In this document: one piece after another, positions 1 to 7,676 of the stretch | Layout: every line of letters begins with the position of its first letter | Position numbering within the stretch: the stretch's first letter is position 1 | Origin: G020350405 sp964513655 | Lineage (GTDB): Bacteria > Planctomycetota > Phycisphaerae > Sedimentisphaerales > Anaerobacaceae | Direction: 5' to 3' | Assembly (NCBI GenBank): GCA_964513655.1 | Contig: CAZENQ010000032.1 | Location: forward strand, 1 to 32,970 | DNA length: 32,970 bases | Position numbers and translations under genes: made by a program | The notes under the pieces: model-generated | Seen by the model: the letters and a program-made list of their open reading frames with translations, nothing else | Database searches by the model: none | What the model was told of the DNA's origin: nothing

Positions 1-1396
1 TGTGCCTGTCCAGAAGCGAGGCGACCGCCTCATTCGCCTCGACCATAAACATCTCAATTATCGTGTGCGGATAGCTGTCGTCAGCAGGATGAGCGTCTAC
101 AACCCGCCCTGATTTATCCATCACCAGTTCCGTTTCCGACAAATCCAGATGCATCATACCGTTCTTTAACCGTCGTTTTTCGATTATCTGGCTGAGGCCC
201 TCCATATTTTTTAGCAGCTCAACAACTTCAGGCTTAATACCTTTAGTGCGGCCTCTCAAAGCCTTATCAGCCTGCTTATAGGTCAAACGCTGCCTCGAAC
301 ATATAACAGAGTTGGCGAATCTGCGCGACAATACCTTACCATCGTGGTCGTAAGTTAAATACACACTCTTAACAAATCGCGTCTGGTCGGGCTGGAGACT
401 GCATATACCGTTACTTAAAATCTCCGGCAACATAGGAATGGTTTTTTCAGGCAGATAGACACTATTGCCACGAATTCTTGCCTCGGCATCCAACGGCGAA
501 CCGGGCGGCATAAAACAGCTGACGTCAGCAATGTGAACACCCAGCACCCAGTTTCCGTCAGAATCTTTCTCCAGGCTTATCGCATCATCAAAATCTTTTG
601 CATCCGGAGGGTCAATTGTAATAATCACTTTTCCGGTAATGTCATCTCTGGCACCAATCTGCTCCGAATCAAATTCATCCGCGGCCCTGCGTGCCTGGTC
701 AATAGAATCGTCCTCAAATTCGTCAGGCAAATGATATTGGCGGATTATTGACCTTATCTCGCTTTCGTACCGCCCTGCTCTGCCGAGCACCTCGACAATC
801 ACGCCACGTGCTAGATACCTCTCCGTCGGATAGGAAAGTATCTCGACAACCACCTTATCCTTCTGCCTGGCACCTTTTGCACTAACATCGTCAACACTAA
901 TCGGCTCCACGAATCCTGTCCCATCCGGCTGAACAATCCATCCAATGGTCTCTTTCAATAAAGTCCCGACAAATTTGTTCTGCGCTCGCTCAAGAATCTC
1001 CACCACTTTGCCGCCGTATCTCATCTGGCCGCCGCGCCTGCCTTTTTTGACAACCTTGGCGGCAACAATATCACCGGTCATTGCCTCGGCTGTCGCGTCC
1101 GGTGGTATAAACAAATCGACGTGTGAATTGGGTTCGAGAGGTGTTACAAACCCGAATCCTTTCGGGTTCGCCCTGAACGTCCCTATGATTCGCCCGGACA
1201 TCGAAGGCAGGCTAATCAAATTCCTGGCCCCTATAACCACATGCCCGGCCTGACGAAGTTGGTCAAAAGCCACCTTGAACTGTGGATAATCTTCCGAACT
1301 TACACCTAATGCCTTTGCCAATTGTGCCAGTTTCAGCGGTGTATAATCGGCGTGTTTCAACAATTTAACTATTCTTTTTTTGTAAATCTCAGCCAT
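1..1396 (-). CDS. rnr: Ribonuclease R (3' end cut off by window edge)
   Basis: This is a 3'-to-5' exoribonuclease of the RNB (RNase II/R) family, which degrades structured RNA and takes part in mRNA and rRNA turnover in the cytoplasm. About 465 residues are visible, read from the ATG at 1394-1396 to the window edge; the family is usually 700-800 residues, so the end of the catalytic domain and the S1 domain lie outside. The first 60 residues look like the winged-helix start of RNase R. A cold-shock-like region follows (GRIIGTFRANPKGFGFV), then the RNB domain with the catalytic aspartate cluster DPPDAKDFDDA and further conserved RNB text (GVHIADVSCFM, RFANSVICSRQRLTYKQA). The gene follows rpsT on the same strand but is separated from it by a terminator hairpin, so it may have its own promoter or depend on readthrough. 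No strong Shine-Dalgarno precedes the start. The family assignment is secure. Confidence 0.95.
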   Translation of the reverse strand, partial: MAEIYKKRIVKLLKHADYTPLKLAQLAKALGVSSEDYPQFKVAFDQLRQAGHVVIGARNLISLPSMSGRIIGTFRANPKGFGFVTPLEPNSHVDLFIPPDATAEAMTGDIVAAKVVKKGRRGGQMRYGGKVVEILERAQNKFVGTLLKETIGWIVQPDGTGFVEPISVDDVSAKGARQKDKVVVEILSYPTERYLARGVIVEVLGRAGRYESEIRSIIRQYHLPDEFEDDSIDQARRAADEFDSEQIGARDDITGKVIITIDPPDAKDFDDAISLEKDSDGNWVLGVHIADVSCFMPPGSPLDAEARIRGNSVYLPEKTIPMLPEILSNGICSLQPDQTRFVKSVYLTYDHDGKVLSRRFANSVICSRQRLTYKQADKALRGRTKGIKPEVVELLKNMEGLSQIIEKRRLKNGMMHLDLSETELVMDKSGRVVDAHPADDSYPHTIIEMFMVEANEAVASLLDRH

Positions 1397-1413
1397 TCAA
1401 CCAAATTCTTATG

Positions 1414-1455
1414 AAAACAAAAAATCGCCCAATCGATTTTTATACCGACTGGGCG
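1414..1455 (-). terminator. Rho-independent terminator after rpsT
   Basis: On the minus strand a 10-bp stem (CGCCCAGTCG pairing with CGATTGGGCG, one G-T wobble) closes a ten-base loop and is followed by a T-rich run (ATTTTTTGTTTT). The stem is at 1426-1455 and the T-run at 1414-1425. It lies between the S20 stop codon and the RNase R start, so it should end or attenuate the rpsT transcript. Confidence 0.8.
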
Positions 1456-1537
1456 CAATATTCATATAAAATCAAACCAAAAGCTCGGCCAAGTCCGAAC
1501 ACACTCTCCACAACGTTTTCCATCAGCAACAGGCCAC

Positions 1538-1813
1538 TTATCCCTTTTGTGACTTAAGACTGTTAAGTTGCCTGGTAAGACGTGACTTCTTGCGTGCAGC
1601 GGTTCTTTTATGCATTGCGCTGGTGGCGGCAGTCTTGTCCAGCTTTTTAACAACAAGCCGGTACTGTTCGCTTGCAGCTTCCACGTCGCCCCCGCTCAAT
1701 GCCGCCTCAAAATGCTTAATTTGCGTCTTTATCTGGCTTTTACGCTCGCGATTAGTCGCCCTTCTTTTGACATTTTGCCTGACTCTTTTCTTGGCTGATA
1801 ACGAATGTGCCAC
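1538..1813 (-). CDS. rpsT: 30S ribosomal protein S20 (bS20)
   Basis: Primary binding protein of the 30S ribosomal subunit that contacts 16S rRNA. The 91-residue product is very basic and has the classic start AHSLSAKKRVRQN and the conserved tail MHKRTAARKKSRLTRQLN. Its length is normal for the family. The start codon is GTG (complement of CAC at 1811-1813), preceded by AGGAGA with a spacing of about six bases, which supports this start. The gene lies about 110 bases downstream of the TPR gene on the same strand and ahead of a terminator, so it could be co-transcribed with the TPR gene or have its own promoter. In the leader, 1858-1871 holds a small inverted repeat (CCCGAT-TC-ATCGGG). S20 is autoregulated in other bacteria, but nothing here proves such a role. 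The overlapping reading frames on either strand are shadows. Confidence 0.95.
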   Translation of the reverse strand: MAHSLSAKKRVRQNVKRRATNRERKSQIKTQIKHFEAALSGGDVEAASEQYRLVVKKLDKTAATSAMHKRTAARKKSRLTRQLNSLKSQKG

Positions 1814-1923
1814 TGTAATCTCCTGAAACTGTTGCTACTTTTGTTACAAATACTCATCCCGATTCATCGGGGCTCATCTGAAAAGTTGGTCCAATTTCTA
1901 TATTCCTGGCTTCCCAAGAGGCA

Positions 1924-3321
1924 TTAAGATGCGTTTGGGGTACTTCTTAATCTGTCTATTCGCTGGTGAACATCCTTGTATGCAAAATCCAACTGAGCTA
2001 TTTTGCGATAAAGCTCCAGTGCCTTTTCACCATCGCCCTTTGCCTCATAAGTACGGGCGAGATTATACCGCAATTCCTTGGCAATGCCATCATCTTTTAT
2101 CTCGTAGGAGTCTATTGCCCTAGTAAAAACATCGATTGCATCAGCAAACCAGCCTTTCATAAAAAAGCTCAGCCCTATTTTATCCATTGATGAAATCTTA
2201 CGCCGCGGATCCTTCTGGGCCTCTTGGAACAGCGGTATCGCCTCGTCATATCGTTCAGCCCGGAGCAGACAAATACCATATTCATACTTGGCCCGCAAAT
2301 CAGTCGGGTAATTTTCCACACAGAGACGGTAATGTTCCAATTCCGTACTGTTCAGCCGGGCTGACAACTCAGGAAAATGCGACTTCGCTTGCTCATCTTC
2401 GGGGTTGTTCTCAACAACAGTCCGGGCTTCTTTCATCATACGTTTAAGCTGTTTTATTCTTAACCTCCCCGCATGTTGTTTGAAGCTAAAATCGCTTTTA
2501 GTTTCATAAGTATCTTCCAGCAACTCTATTGCCTCATTCTCGGCTTCGTCGTTCTGCAAATCTGATAATGCCTCGGCTAAATTAAGTATGTTCTGAGGCA
2601 GGTTCGGCTCACTCGCTATCGCCTTTCTGGCTTCTTCAACCGCTGAAAGCCGGTAATCCTTAGTCTTGACAACGCTCTGCTGGGCCTGTAGCTTTTCCTG
2701 GGCATCACGGTCCTTTATAGATTGTCTGAAATCGCCCTCTAGGTCATATTTGCCCCTGGCAACAGTTAGTTCAGCCGAGAGTTCCTTAAACTCGTCCGCC
2801 AATTCTGCATCCTCCGGTTTAATCTTAAGGGCACACTGGCACGCAACAAGTGCCTTGTCGAACTCACCGACGGCTGCATAGCAATCTTTTAACAGCAGAT
2901 ATGTTTGAAAAGATGGCTTTTCGGCCGCATTATTCGTCTGGAACACCAGATTGCCAAGCCACACGGCCGTCTTCTTATAACCACCGGATGCCGCAGCCTT
3001 CAGCATCGCCTCGGCATATGGCAAATGTTCGGGGTCCTTCGCGAAAAGGTACTCGGCGTTCAGCATCTGCTCAAGCGGCGTTTTTCCTCGCAGCCGCTTT
3101 ACTCTTTCCACCATTGAAGGCTTCTTGCCCCCTTTTCTCTGCCGCCGCAGCCCCAACTCACAAAGTGGAATATGACCCTCCTGCAGAGCATCCGGGGCGC
3201 AACGCAGACCCTCAAGGTACATATCGATGGCGTAATCGAAATTATCCGTTTCCGCCACCTTTCGGGCCCTTTCAAAAAAGACCCTCGCCTTGGCCAACAT
3301 TTGCTCTTCTGTTTCTGACAT
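1924..3321 (-). CDS. Tetratricopeptide-repeat protein, function unknown
   Basis: A 465-residue protein made almost entirely of helical TPR-like repeats. No signal peptide or membrane segment is visible, so it is probably cytoplasmic. The N-terminal stretch reads as one TPR pair (ARVFFERARKVAETDNFDYA, then DMYLEGLRCAPDA). A basic linker with RRQRKGGKKPS follows near residue 60, and further repeats run along the chain, the best at about residues 335-450 (YEYGICLLRAERYDEAIPLF and YNLARTYEAKGDGEKALELY). TPR arrays usually act as scaffolds for protein-protein contacts, and the partner is not evident. The gene ends about 110 bases before rpsT on the same strand and is divergent from glyA, so the 240-base gap at 3322-3562 must hold promoters for both directions. 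The start ATG gives MSETEEQML. The domain type is sure; the function is not. Confidence 0.85.
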   Translation of the reverse strand: MSETEEQMLAKARVFFERARKVAETDNFDYAIDMYLEGLRCAPDALQEGHIPLCELGLRRQRKGGKKPSMVERVKRLRGKTPLEQMLNAEYLFAKDPEHLPYAEAMLKAAASGGYKKTAVWLGNLVFQTNNAAEKPSFQTYLLLKDCYAAVGEFDKALVACQCALKIKPEDAELADEFKELSAELTVARGKYDLEGDFRQSIKDRDAQEKLQAQQSVVKTKDYRLSAVEEARKAIASEPNLPQNILNLAEALSDLQNDEAENEAIELLEDTYETKSDFSFKQHAGRLRIKQLKRMMKEARTVVENNPEDEQAKSHFPELSARLNSTELEHYRLCVENYPTDLRAKYEYGICLLRAERYDEAIPLFQEAQKDPRRKISSMDKIGLSFFMKGWFADAIDVFTRAIDSYEIKDDGIAKELRYNLARTYEAKGDGEKALELYRKIAQLDFAYKDVHQRIDRLRSTPNAS

Positions 3322-3387
3322 AAAAGTCTAACCGGTCCCTTTTTCTGACGCGTTTTCAACCCGATTATCCTAATCTTTGGTCAATAT

Positions 3388-3416
3388 TTGTCAACAAATA
3401 AAATTGCTTGTATAAA
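3388..3416 (+). promoter_or_regulatory. Sigma-70-type promoter for glyA
   Basis: TTGTCA at 3388-3393 and TATAAA at 3411-3416 are separated by exactly 17 bases. Each differs from the consensus at one position. The predicted transcript would begin near 3423 and carry an untranslated leader of about 140 bases before the glyA ATG at 3563. Confidence 0.7.
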
Positions 3417-3435
3417 AAGTAACACTGTGCTATAA

Positions 3436-3473
3436 GGGACCCGAACGCCAAAGAGCACGTTCGCCAAGGACCC
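3436..3473 (+). promoter_or_regulatory. Inverted repeat in the glyA leader
   Basis: In the predicted leader, CGAACG (3442-3447) pairs perfectly with CGTTCG (3458-3463). An outer GGG-A-CC (3436-3441) can pair with GG-A-CCC (3468-3473) across an A-A mismatch and a small bulge. The short word GCCAA recurs at 3447, 3463 and 3478, and a further CCC/GGG pairing is possible at 3484-3495. The structure could regulate glyA, but it does not match a riboswitch class that I can recognise. It may be only a stable leader hairpin. Confidence 0.35.
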
Positions 3474-3562
3474 ATTTGCCAAGCCCCGCAAGTGGGAATC
3501 TGAACAACAAAGGCCTATAGGATACCTGCAATTTATGCACTGTAGTTTAGGGAGAAACTGAT

Positions 3563-4837
3563 ATGATACCGGCCCTCGAGCATTATGACCCCCAGATTTA
3601 CGAACTTATAAGACAGGAAAGGGCACGCCAGAGCGGCTCGATTCGCCTCATCCCCTCGGAAAACTACGTATCCAGAGCCGTGATGGAAGCCAGCGGAAGC
3701 TGCCTCACCAACAAATACTCGGAGGGTTACCCCGGCAGACGATACTACGAAGGCCAGCAGGTAACCGACCTTATCGAAAAAATGGCTCAGGAGCGGGCAA
3801 AAAAGTTGTTTAAGGCCGACTACGCAAATGTACAGCCGTATTCGGGCTCCGTGGCCAATTGGGCCGCATATCTGGCCCTGGCCAAACCGGGCGATACGAT
3901 TATGGGTCTGTCTCTTCCATACGGTGGACATCTCACTCACGGCTGGAAAGTCAGTGTAACAAGCAAAATATTCAACTCCGTCCAATATGCCGTCAACCCG
4001 GAAACCGGCAGACTTGACTATAATCAGGTTGAAGAACTCGCCAAAAAACACAGGCCGAAAATCATCATCTCCGGGGCCACCGCGTACCCAAGAGAGATTG
4101 ACTTTGAGATATTCGGTCAGATAGCCAAAAATGTAGGTGCGTACCACGTCAGCGACATAGCACACATTGCAGGGCTTGTCGTAGCAGGTATACACAAAAG
4201 CCCTGTACCTTATGCCGACATTGTATCTACCACTACTCATAAGACACTCCGGGGTCCGCGAGGCGGGATGCTGCTTTGCAAGGCAGAGCACACCGAAAAG
4301 GTCGACAGGGCCGTTTTCCCAGGCCTACAGGGCGGTCCGCATATGCACACAATGACCGCCGTTGCCGTCGCGCTGGCCGAGGCCGACACGCCCGAGTTTG
4401 TCGCCTATGCAAAGCAGATAGTCAAGAACGCCAAAGCCCTCGCCAAAAAGCTGCTCGAATACGGCTTTAATCTCTCTTCAGGCGGGACCGACAACCATTT
4501 AATATTAATCGATTTGCGAAATAAAAACGTGCTCGGCAAGAAATTGGCGAAAGCACTGGATAGAGCAAGAATCGTTACCAATTACAACACCACACCTTTA
4601 GACCCGGCTCATCCATCCGACCCCACGGGACTCCGGATAGGCACACCGGCAATTACCACTCGCGGTATGAAAGAACCGCAGGCTGAGCAAATCGCCACCT
4701 TTATAAACAAGGTGGTTGAGAACATTGATAATGAATCGGCTATCGAGGAGGTCGCGAAAGAAGTGTTGCTTTTAAGCTCTCAATTTCCCGTGCCGGAGCA
4801 TTTCATCATACCAAATAAAAATAACCGTTTCGTATAG
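3563..4837 (+). CDS. glyA: Serine hydroxymethyltransferase
   Basis: This PLP-dependent enzyme interconverts serine plus tetrahydrofolate with glycine plus 5,10-methylene-tetrahydrofolate and is the main entry of one-carbon units into folate metabolism. The 424-residue length is typical for bacteria. Visible signatures are IRLIPSENYVS near residue 27, the YYEGQQ motif near 61, a HVSDIAHIAGL stretch that supplies PLP contacts, and STTTHKTLRGPRGG, in which Lys227 is the expected PLP Schiff-base lysine. The C-terminal part has TNYNTTPLDP and LRIGTPAITTRGM, as in the family. The ATG is preceded by GGGAGA with a seven-base spacer, which fixes the start. A good promoter and a long leader precede it. 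The next gene on the same strand begins 160 bases later and is probably transcribed separately. A long reading frame on the opposite strand is a shadow. Confidence 0.97.
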   Translation: MIPALEHYDPQIYELIRQERARQSGSIRLIPSENYVSRAVMEASGSCLTNKYSEGYPGRRYYEGQQVTDLIEKMAQERAKKLFKADYANVQPYSGSVANWAAYLALAKPGDTIMGLSLPYGGHLTHGWKVSVTSKIFNSVQYAVNPETGRLDYNQVEELAKKHRPKIIISGATAYPREIDFEIFGQIAKNVGAYHVSDIAHIAGLVVAGIHKSPVPYADIVSTTTHKTLRGPRGGMLLCKAEHTEKVDRAVFPGLQGGPHMHTMTAVAVALAEADTPEFVAYAKQIVKNAKALAKKLLEYGFNLSSGGTDNHLILIDLRNKNVLGKKLAKALDRARIVTNYNTTPLDPAHPSDPTGLRIGTPAITTRGMKEPQAEQIATFINKVVENIDNESAIEEVAKEVLLLSSQFPVPEHFIIPNKNNRFV

Positions 4838-4861
4838 TACTTTACTGCGTAGCGCTGACGT

Positions 4862-4892
4862 ATTGATTGTGAAAAAAATATTAACAATCAAT
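4862..4892. repeat. Perfect 9-bp inverted repeat after glyA
   Basis: ATTGATTGT at 4862-4870 is the exact reverse complement of ACAATCAAT at 4884-4892, with a 13-base A/T-rich loop. No T-run follows on the plus strand, so it is not a standard terminator. It could be a factor-dependent 3' hairpin for glyA or a protein-binding operator ahead of the next gene. Confidence 0.4.
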
Positions 4893-4997
4893 AAAACAAT
4901 TGCTAAAAGAGTTATTTAAAAAGCAGGCTCAGTTCAATAAGGAACCCGTTTCGCGCATATTGGAAGTGACAACCAGAAAATATCTATATTTTAGAAC

Positions 4998-6056
4998 ATG
5001 AGCGAAAATAAATTAAAAACAGCGGTACTTGGTCTTAACGAGAAAGGCCAACTTCTACTCGAAGCCGCATCTAAAATCGATTGCTTCCAGATTAAGGCCG
5101 TCTGTGACAAGGACGCTAAACTCGCCGAAAGCATGGGCGAAGAATACAACTGCACAGCCTACGACGATTACCGTCAATTGATAATACAAAATCAGTTCGA
5201 TTGCTTGCTGGTCGCCGCAGGTATGTACAGTTGCGATGAATATATTCGAATGGCAATAAAAAAGAAATTCAACGTACTTAAGCTGGCCCCGGCAGCCAGG
5301 AACTTCGAAGAAGCCTCGGAATTTGTCCGTCTTGCCGAAGATGAAAACATAAAATTCGCCGTTGCCAATCCCAGCCGGTTTGCTCAGAGTTTTATTGCCT
5401 TACAAGAGTTCTTACAGCAAAACAGGATTGAGCAGGTTTTTCTCATAACCGCCTTCTGTGCAGTTGGTGATGAGAAGAACGCCGGCTGGCAAACCGACCT
5501 AAAACTGGCCGGCGGAGGAGTACTGTTGCGCGACTGTTACGAGATAATCGACCAGATGGTCTGTAATTTCGCCACTCCACAGCAAGTTTACTCGCTAAAT
5601 ACCAGCACGGCCGGCGACAGACAACAGCGGCTTTACCTGACGGAGGATATCGCGGTTGTAACAATGAAGTTTACCGACACGTCTTTTGGCAATCTAATAG
5701 CAGGCAAGGTCTTTGGCCCAAAACACAGATTCCTGAAAGTCTACGGTAAAAACAAAATTCTAACAGTCAGTGATACGAGGTTTACCGTCAGCGATGGTTT
5801 TGGAAGGACCAACGAGGAATTGGAATATGACGACAATAGGCTTGTCTGTATGACAAAATTACTGAAAAATTTTGCCCTAAGTATACTGTCACCCGACGAA
5901 AATAAACTCTGCAGCAGTGCAAGTGAGAACCTGAAGAATATGGCGGTCATTGAATCAGCCTATCTTTCGGCCCGCACCGGTATGCCGGAAGAGCCCGGCA
6001 GAATTCTGCAAATGGCGCAAACTGAGCCGATAAACATCTGGCCCGGCCACAAATAA
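4998..6056 (+). CDS. Gfo/Idh/MocA-family oxidoreductase-like protein with altered active site
   Basis: A 352-residue protein with the two-domain layout of NAD(P)-dependent sugar and inositol dehydrogenases. The N-terminal Rossmann half starts with TAVLGLNEKGQ in place of the usual G-x-G-x-x-G, then an acidic strand end (VCDKD), and reads DCLLVAAGMYSCDEYIRMAI where the family has its dinucleotide-domain helix. The usual EKP motif that supplies a catalytic lysine reads LKLAP here. The family's GGG-x3-D-x-G-x-H motif reads GGGVLLRDCYEIID, with glutamate at the histidine position. The rest resembles the C-terminal alpha/beta domain. These changes leave activity and substrate open, and it could be a non-catalytic or structural homologue. 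The ATG has no clear Shine-Dalgarno, and TATATT lies seven bases before it. It is followed 94 bases later by the zinc-ribbon gene on the same strand. Confidence 0.75.
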   Translation: MSENKLKTAVLGLNEKGQLLLEAASKIDCFQIKAVCDKDAKLAESMGEEYNCTAYDDYRQLIIQNQFDCLLVAAGMYSCDEYIRMAIKKKFNVLKLAPAARNFEEASEFVRLAEDENIKFAVANPSRFAQSFIALQEFLQQNRIEQVFLITAFCAVGDEKNAGWQTDLKLAGGGVLLRDCYEIIDQMVCNFATPQQVYSLNTSTAGDRQQRLYLTEDIAVVTMKFTDTSFGNLIAGKVFGPKHRFLKVYGKNKILTVSDTRFTVSDGFGRTNEELEYDDNRLVCMTKLLKNFALSILSPDENKLCSSASENLKNMAVIESAYLSARTGMPEEPGRILQMAQTEPINIWPGHK

Positions 6057-6150
6057 TTAAAAATAACCATTTGACAAATAAACCGATAAGTAATAGACTG
6101 TCCTTATAAGCCGCTAAGCGTATTGTTGTTAGTTATTTGGAGATTTTGCT

Positions 6151-6564
6151 ATGGAAGACAGTAAGAAAAAACCGATTATGATCGGGGTTGTTGTGGGGTG
6201 CTTGGTTTTAGCCGGCGTAATAACCTTTGCAACTCGCTCAGGAGGCCCCGGCGGCATCAAGGACCTAAAACGCGGCGTAATCTACTGGGTCAAGTGCACC
6301 AATCCGGACTGTGAACACGAATGGGAGATGGATAGGAAAGATTACTTTCAGTATCTAAAAGATCACCAGGACCCTATGTCAATGGCAGCGCCTGGAATTG
6401 TCTGCGACCAGTGCGATGAGGAATCGGGTTACAGGGCCGAAAAATGCGAAGAGTGCGGGTTGATCTTCACCAGAGGTGCCGTCCCACACGACTTTGCAGA
6501 CAGATGCCCCGATTGCGGTCATAGCAAAACAGAAAGGCTAAGAAAAGAAGCTCGCGCCCGTTAG
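6151..6564 (+). CDS. Membrane-anchored zinc-ribbon protein, function unknown
   Basis: A 137-residue protein with a short basic N-terminus, one transmembrane helix (about residues 9-27, IMIGVVVGCLVLAGVITFA) and a soluble part rich in cysteine pairs. The pairs are CTNPDC near residue 50, then CDQC, CEEC and CPDC between about 90 and 130. Four CxxC-type knuckles imply two zinc ribbons, although the spacing is irregular. Basic residues before the helix suggest that the N-terminus is cytoplasmic; the ribbon would then lie outside, unless the helix is inserted the other way. GGAG lies eight bases ahead of the ATG, which supports the start. The gene ends before a strong terminator and is convergent with the M48 protease. 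I do not recognise a named family. Similar small zinc-ribbon proteins are frequent hypothetical genes in planctomycetes (general impression, not a search result). Confidence 0.75.
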   Translation: MEDSKKKPIMIGVVVGCLVLAGVITFATRSGGPGGIKDLKRGVIYWVKCTNPDCEHEWEMDRKDYFQYLKDHQDPMSMAAPGIVCDQCDEESGYRAEKCEECGLIFTRGAVPHDFADRCPDCGHSKTERLRKEARAR

Positions 6565-6694
6565 CAATAGCAGGGCACGGCAAAAATCACACATAGCGGC
6601 TGCAAGCGGTTCATCCATATTCGGACACCGACGAGATACAGGTGCTGTTCCGGCCCCACCGAGTGAGCAAGTACAAAGAATAATCAGCTTTATC

Positions 6695-6725
6695 AAGCCC
6701 GACTTTAGGCAGGTCGGGCTTTTTT
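6695..6725 (+). terminator. Rho-independent terminator
   Basis: A perfect 9-bp stem, AAGCCCGAC (6695-6703) with GTCGGGCTT (6713-6721), closes a nine-base loop and runs into TTTTTT. It ends the plus-strand transcript of the zinc-ribbon gene and sits about 55 bases before the end of the convergent M48 gene. Confidence 0.9.
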
Positions 6726-6781
6726 GCGCGAAGCTGCTCCTCACAAACCGCCAATATTCGCACACCCAAGTTCGGCTTGTC

Positions 6782-7585
6782 TTACTTACTTAACCTCCCC
6801 AATACCGCCCTGCGATACTCTTCTCTTCCTGTTTTCAGCCCTTCAAGGTTATGATACTTTGTCTGAATATTCGTAGTTAAGTATACAATCCGATTTTCAG
6901 GGTCTGGATGTGTTGAGAAAAACTCGATTGGTCTGGCTCTTTGCTCGTCTTGAAGCATCTGCATAGTTTCAACCATCCCGTAAGGGTCGTAGCCGGCCCG
7001 GACCATATAATCCAGACCCGCCACATCAGCCTCTTGCTCATCCTTTCTGCTGTACCGAAGACCCAGGATTTGCCGGGTCAAACCAGCCGCCGTTAAAACG
7101 GCCCGTGGCGTATCATCAGAAGTCACGGCTGAAAGCACAATCTCTATTCCAATCTCACGGCTGATATTAGCAGAGCTGTGTCGTGCAACAATGTGGATTG
7201 TCTCATGCGCCAATATAGCTGCCAACTGGGCCTCAGTCGTCAATTGCTCAAGCATCCCCCTTGTTATAAAGACATACCCCCCGGGCAGAGCAAGAGCATT
7301 AACCGACTTGTCCTTCAACGCTACGAAGTGATATTCCCACTCCATCCTGTGGCTAACGAGCGCGATTCGCTGACCAACGCTATCAACATAGTTCTGTAAG
7401 CCTTCATCGACAATCCTGCCTCCCATCTGCTTCTCAACCTCAGGAGCATACTTCTGCCCTATCGCAATGTCCTCATGTACAGAAATTAACATAAGCTGCT
7501 CTTCACCGGTTATCGGATTGACCGCACAGCCGCTGCAGACACACAAAAACACGCTTAATATCAGCCGCTTCAGTTTCTTGCACAT
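6782..7585 (-). CDS. M48-family zinc metalloprotease, lipoprotein
   Basis: A secreted or periplasmic zinc endopeptidase of the M48 (HtpX/Ste24/BepA-like) class, whose bacterial lipoprotein members take part in envelope quality control. From the chosen ATG at 7583-7585 the product has 267 residues: a signal peptide with lipobox VCSG-C (Cys20), the zinc-binding helix HETIH at about 127-131, and the third-ligand motif EQEAD near 183-187. The STHPD/R motif near 224 is also typical of the family. The open frame extends upstream to 7684, but the run GGGGG at 7593-7597 sits seven bases before this ATG, and only this start yields a proper lipoprotein signal. It is divergent from the Rnf operon. No TPR domain follows, so it is a short, single-domain member. 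The family is sure; the substrate is not known. Confidence 0.9.
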   Translation of the reverse strand: MCKKLKRLILSVFLCVCSGCAVNPITGEEQLMLISVHEDIAIGQKYAPEVEKQMGGRIVDEGLQNYVDSVGQRIALVSHRMEWEYHFVALKDKSVNALALPGGYVFITRGMLEQLTTEAQLAAILAHETIHIVARHSSANISREIGIEIVLSAVTSDDTPRAVLTAAGLTRQILGLRYSRKDEQEADVAGLDYMVRAGYDPYGMVETMQMLQDEQRARPIEFFSTHPDPENRIVYLTTNIQTKYHNLEGLKTGREEYRRAVLGRLSK

Positions 7586-7592
7586 AATCATA

Positions 7593-7597
7593 CCCCC
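7593..7597 (-). promoter_or_regulatory. Ribosome binding site that decides the M48 start
   Basis: GGGGG on the minus strand stands seven bases before the ATG at 7583-7585. It rules against the longer frame starting at 7684, whose extra 33 residues would hide the lipoprotein signal peptide. Confidence 0.65.
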
Positions 7598-7615
7598 AAC
7601 TTTAAAAATTTCTGT

Positions 7616-7644
7616 TTGAAAACCTGACCAATATCCATTATAAA
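7616..7644 (+). promoter_or_regulatory. Sigma-70-type promoter for the Rnf operon
   Basis: TTGAAA at 7616-7621 and TATAAA at 7639-7644 are separated by 17 bases and face the first gene of the operon (ATG at 7677). On the other strand TATAAT (7637-7642) preceded by TTATCA at 7661-7666 (18-base spacer) could serve the M48 gene. The two divergent promoters would then share the same -10 bases. Confidence 0.6.
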
Positions 7645-7676
7645 CTTGCTTTATTTTACGTGATAACAAAAAAACC

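Noticed and set aside
1858..1871. CCCGAT-TC-ATCGGG hairpin before rpsT as a terminator for the TPR gene
   Set aside because: No T-run follows on the minus strand and the loop is too small; at most it is a leader element.
3533..4291. 252-residue reading frame on the strand opposite glyA
   Set aside because: It is antisense to a clear serine hydroxymethyltransferase, has no recognisable domain, and its apparent length follows from the codon pattern of glyA.
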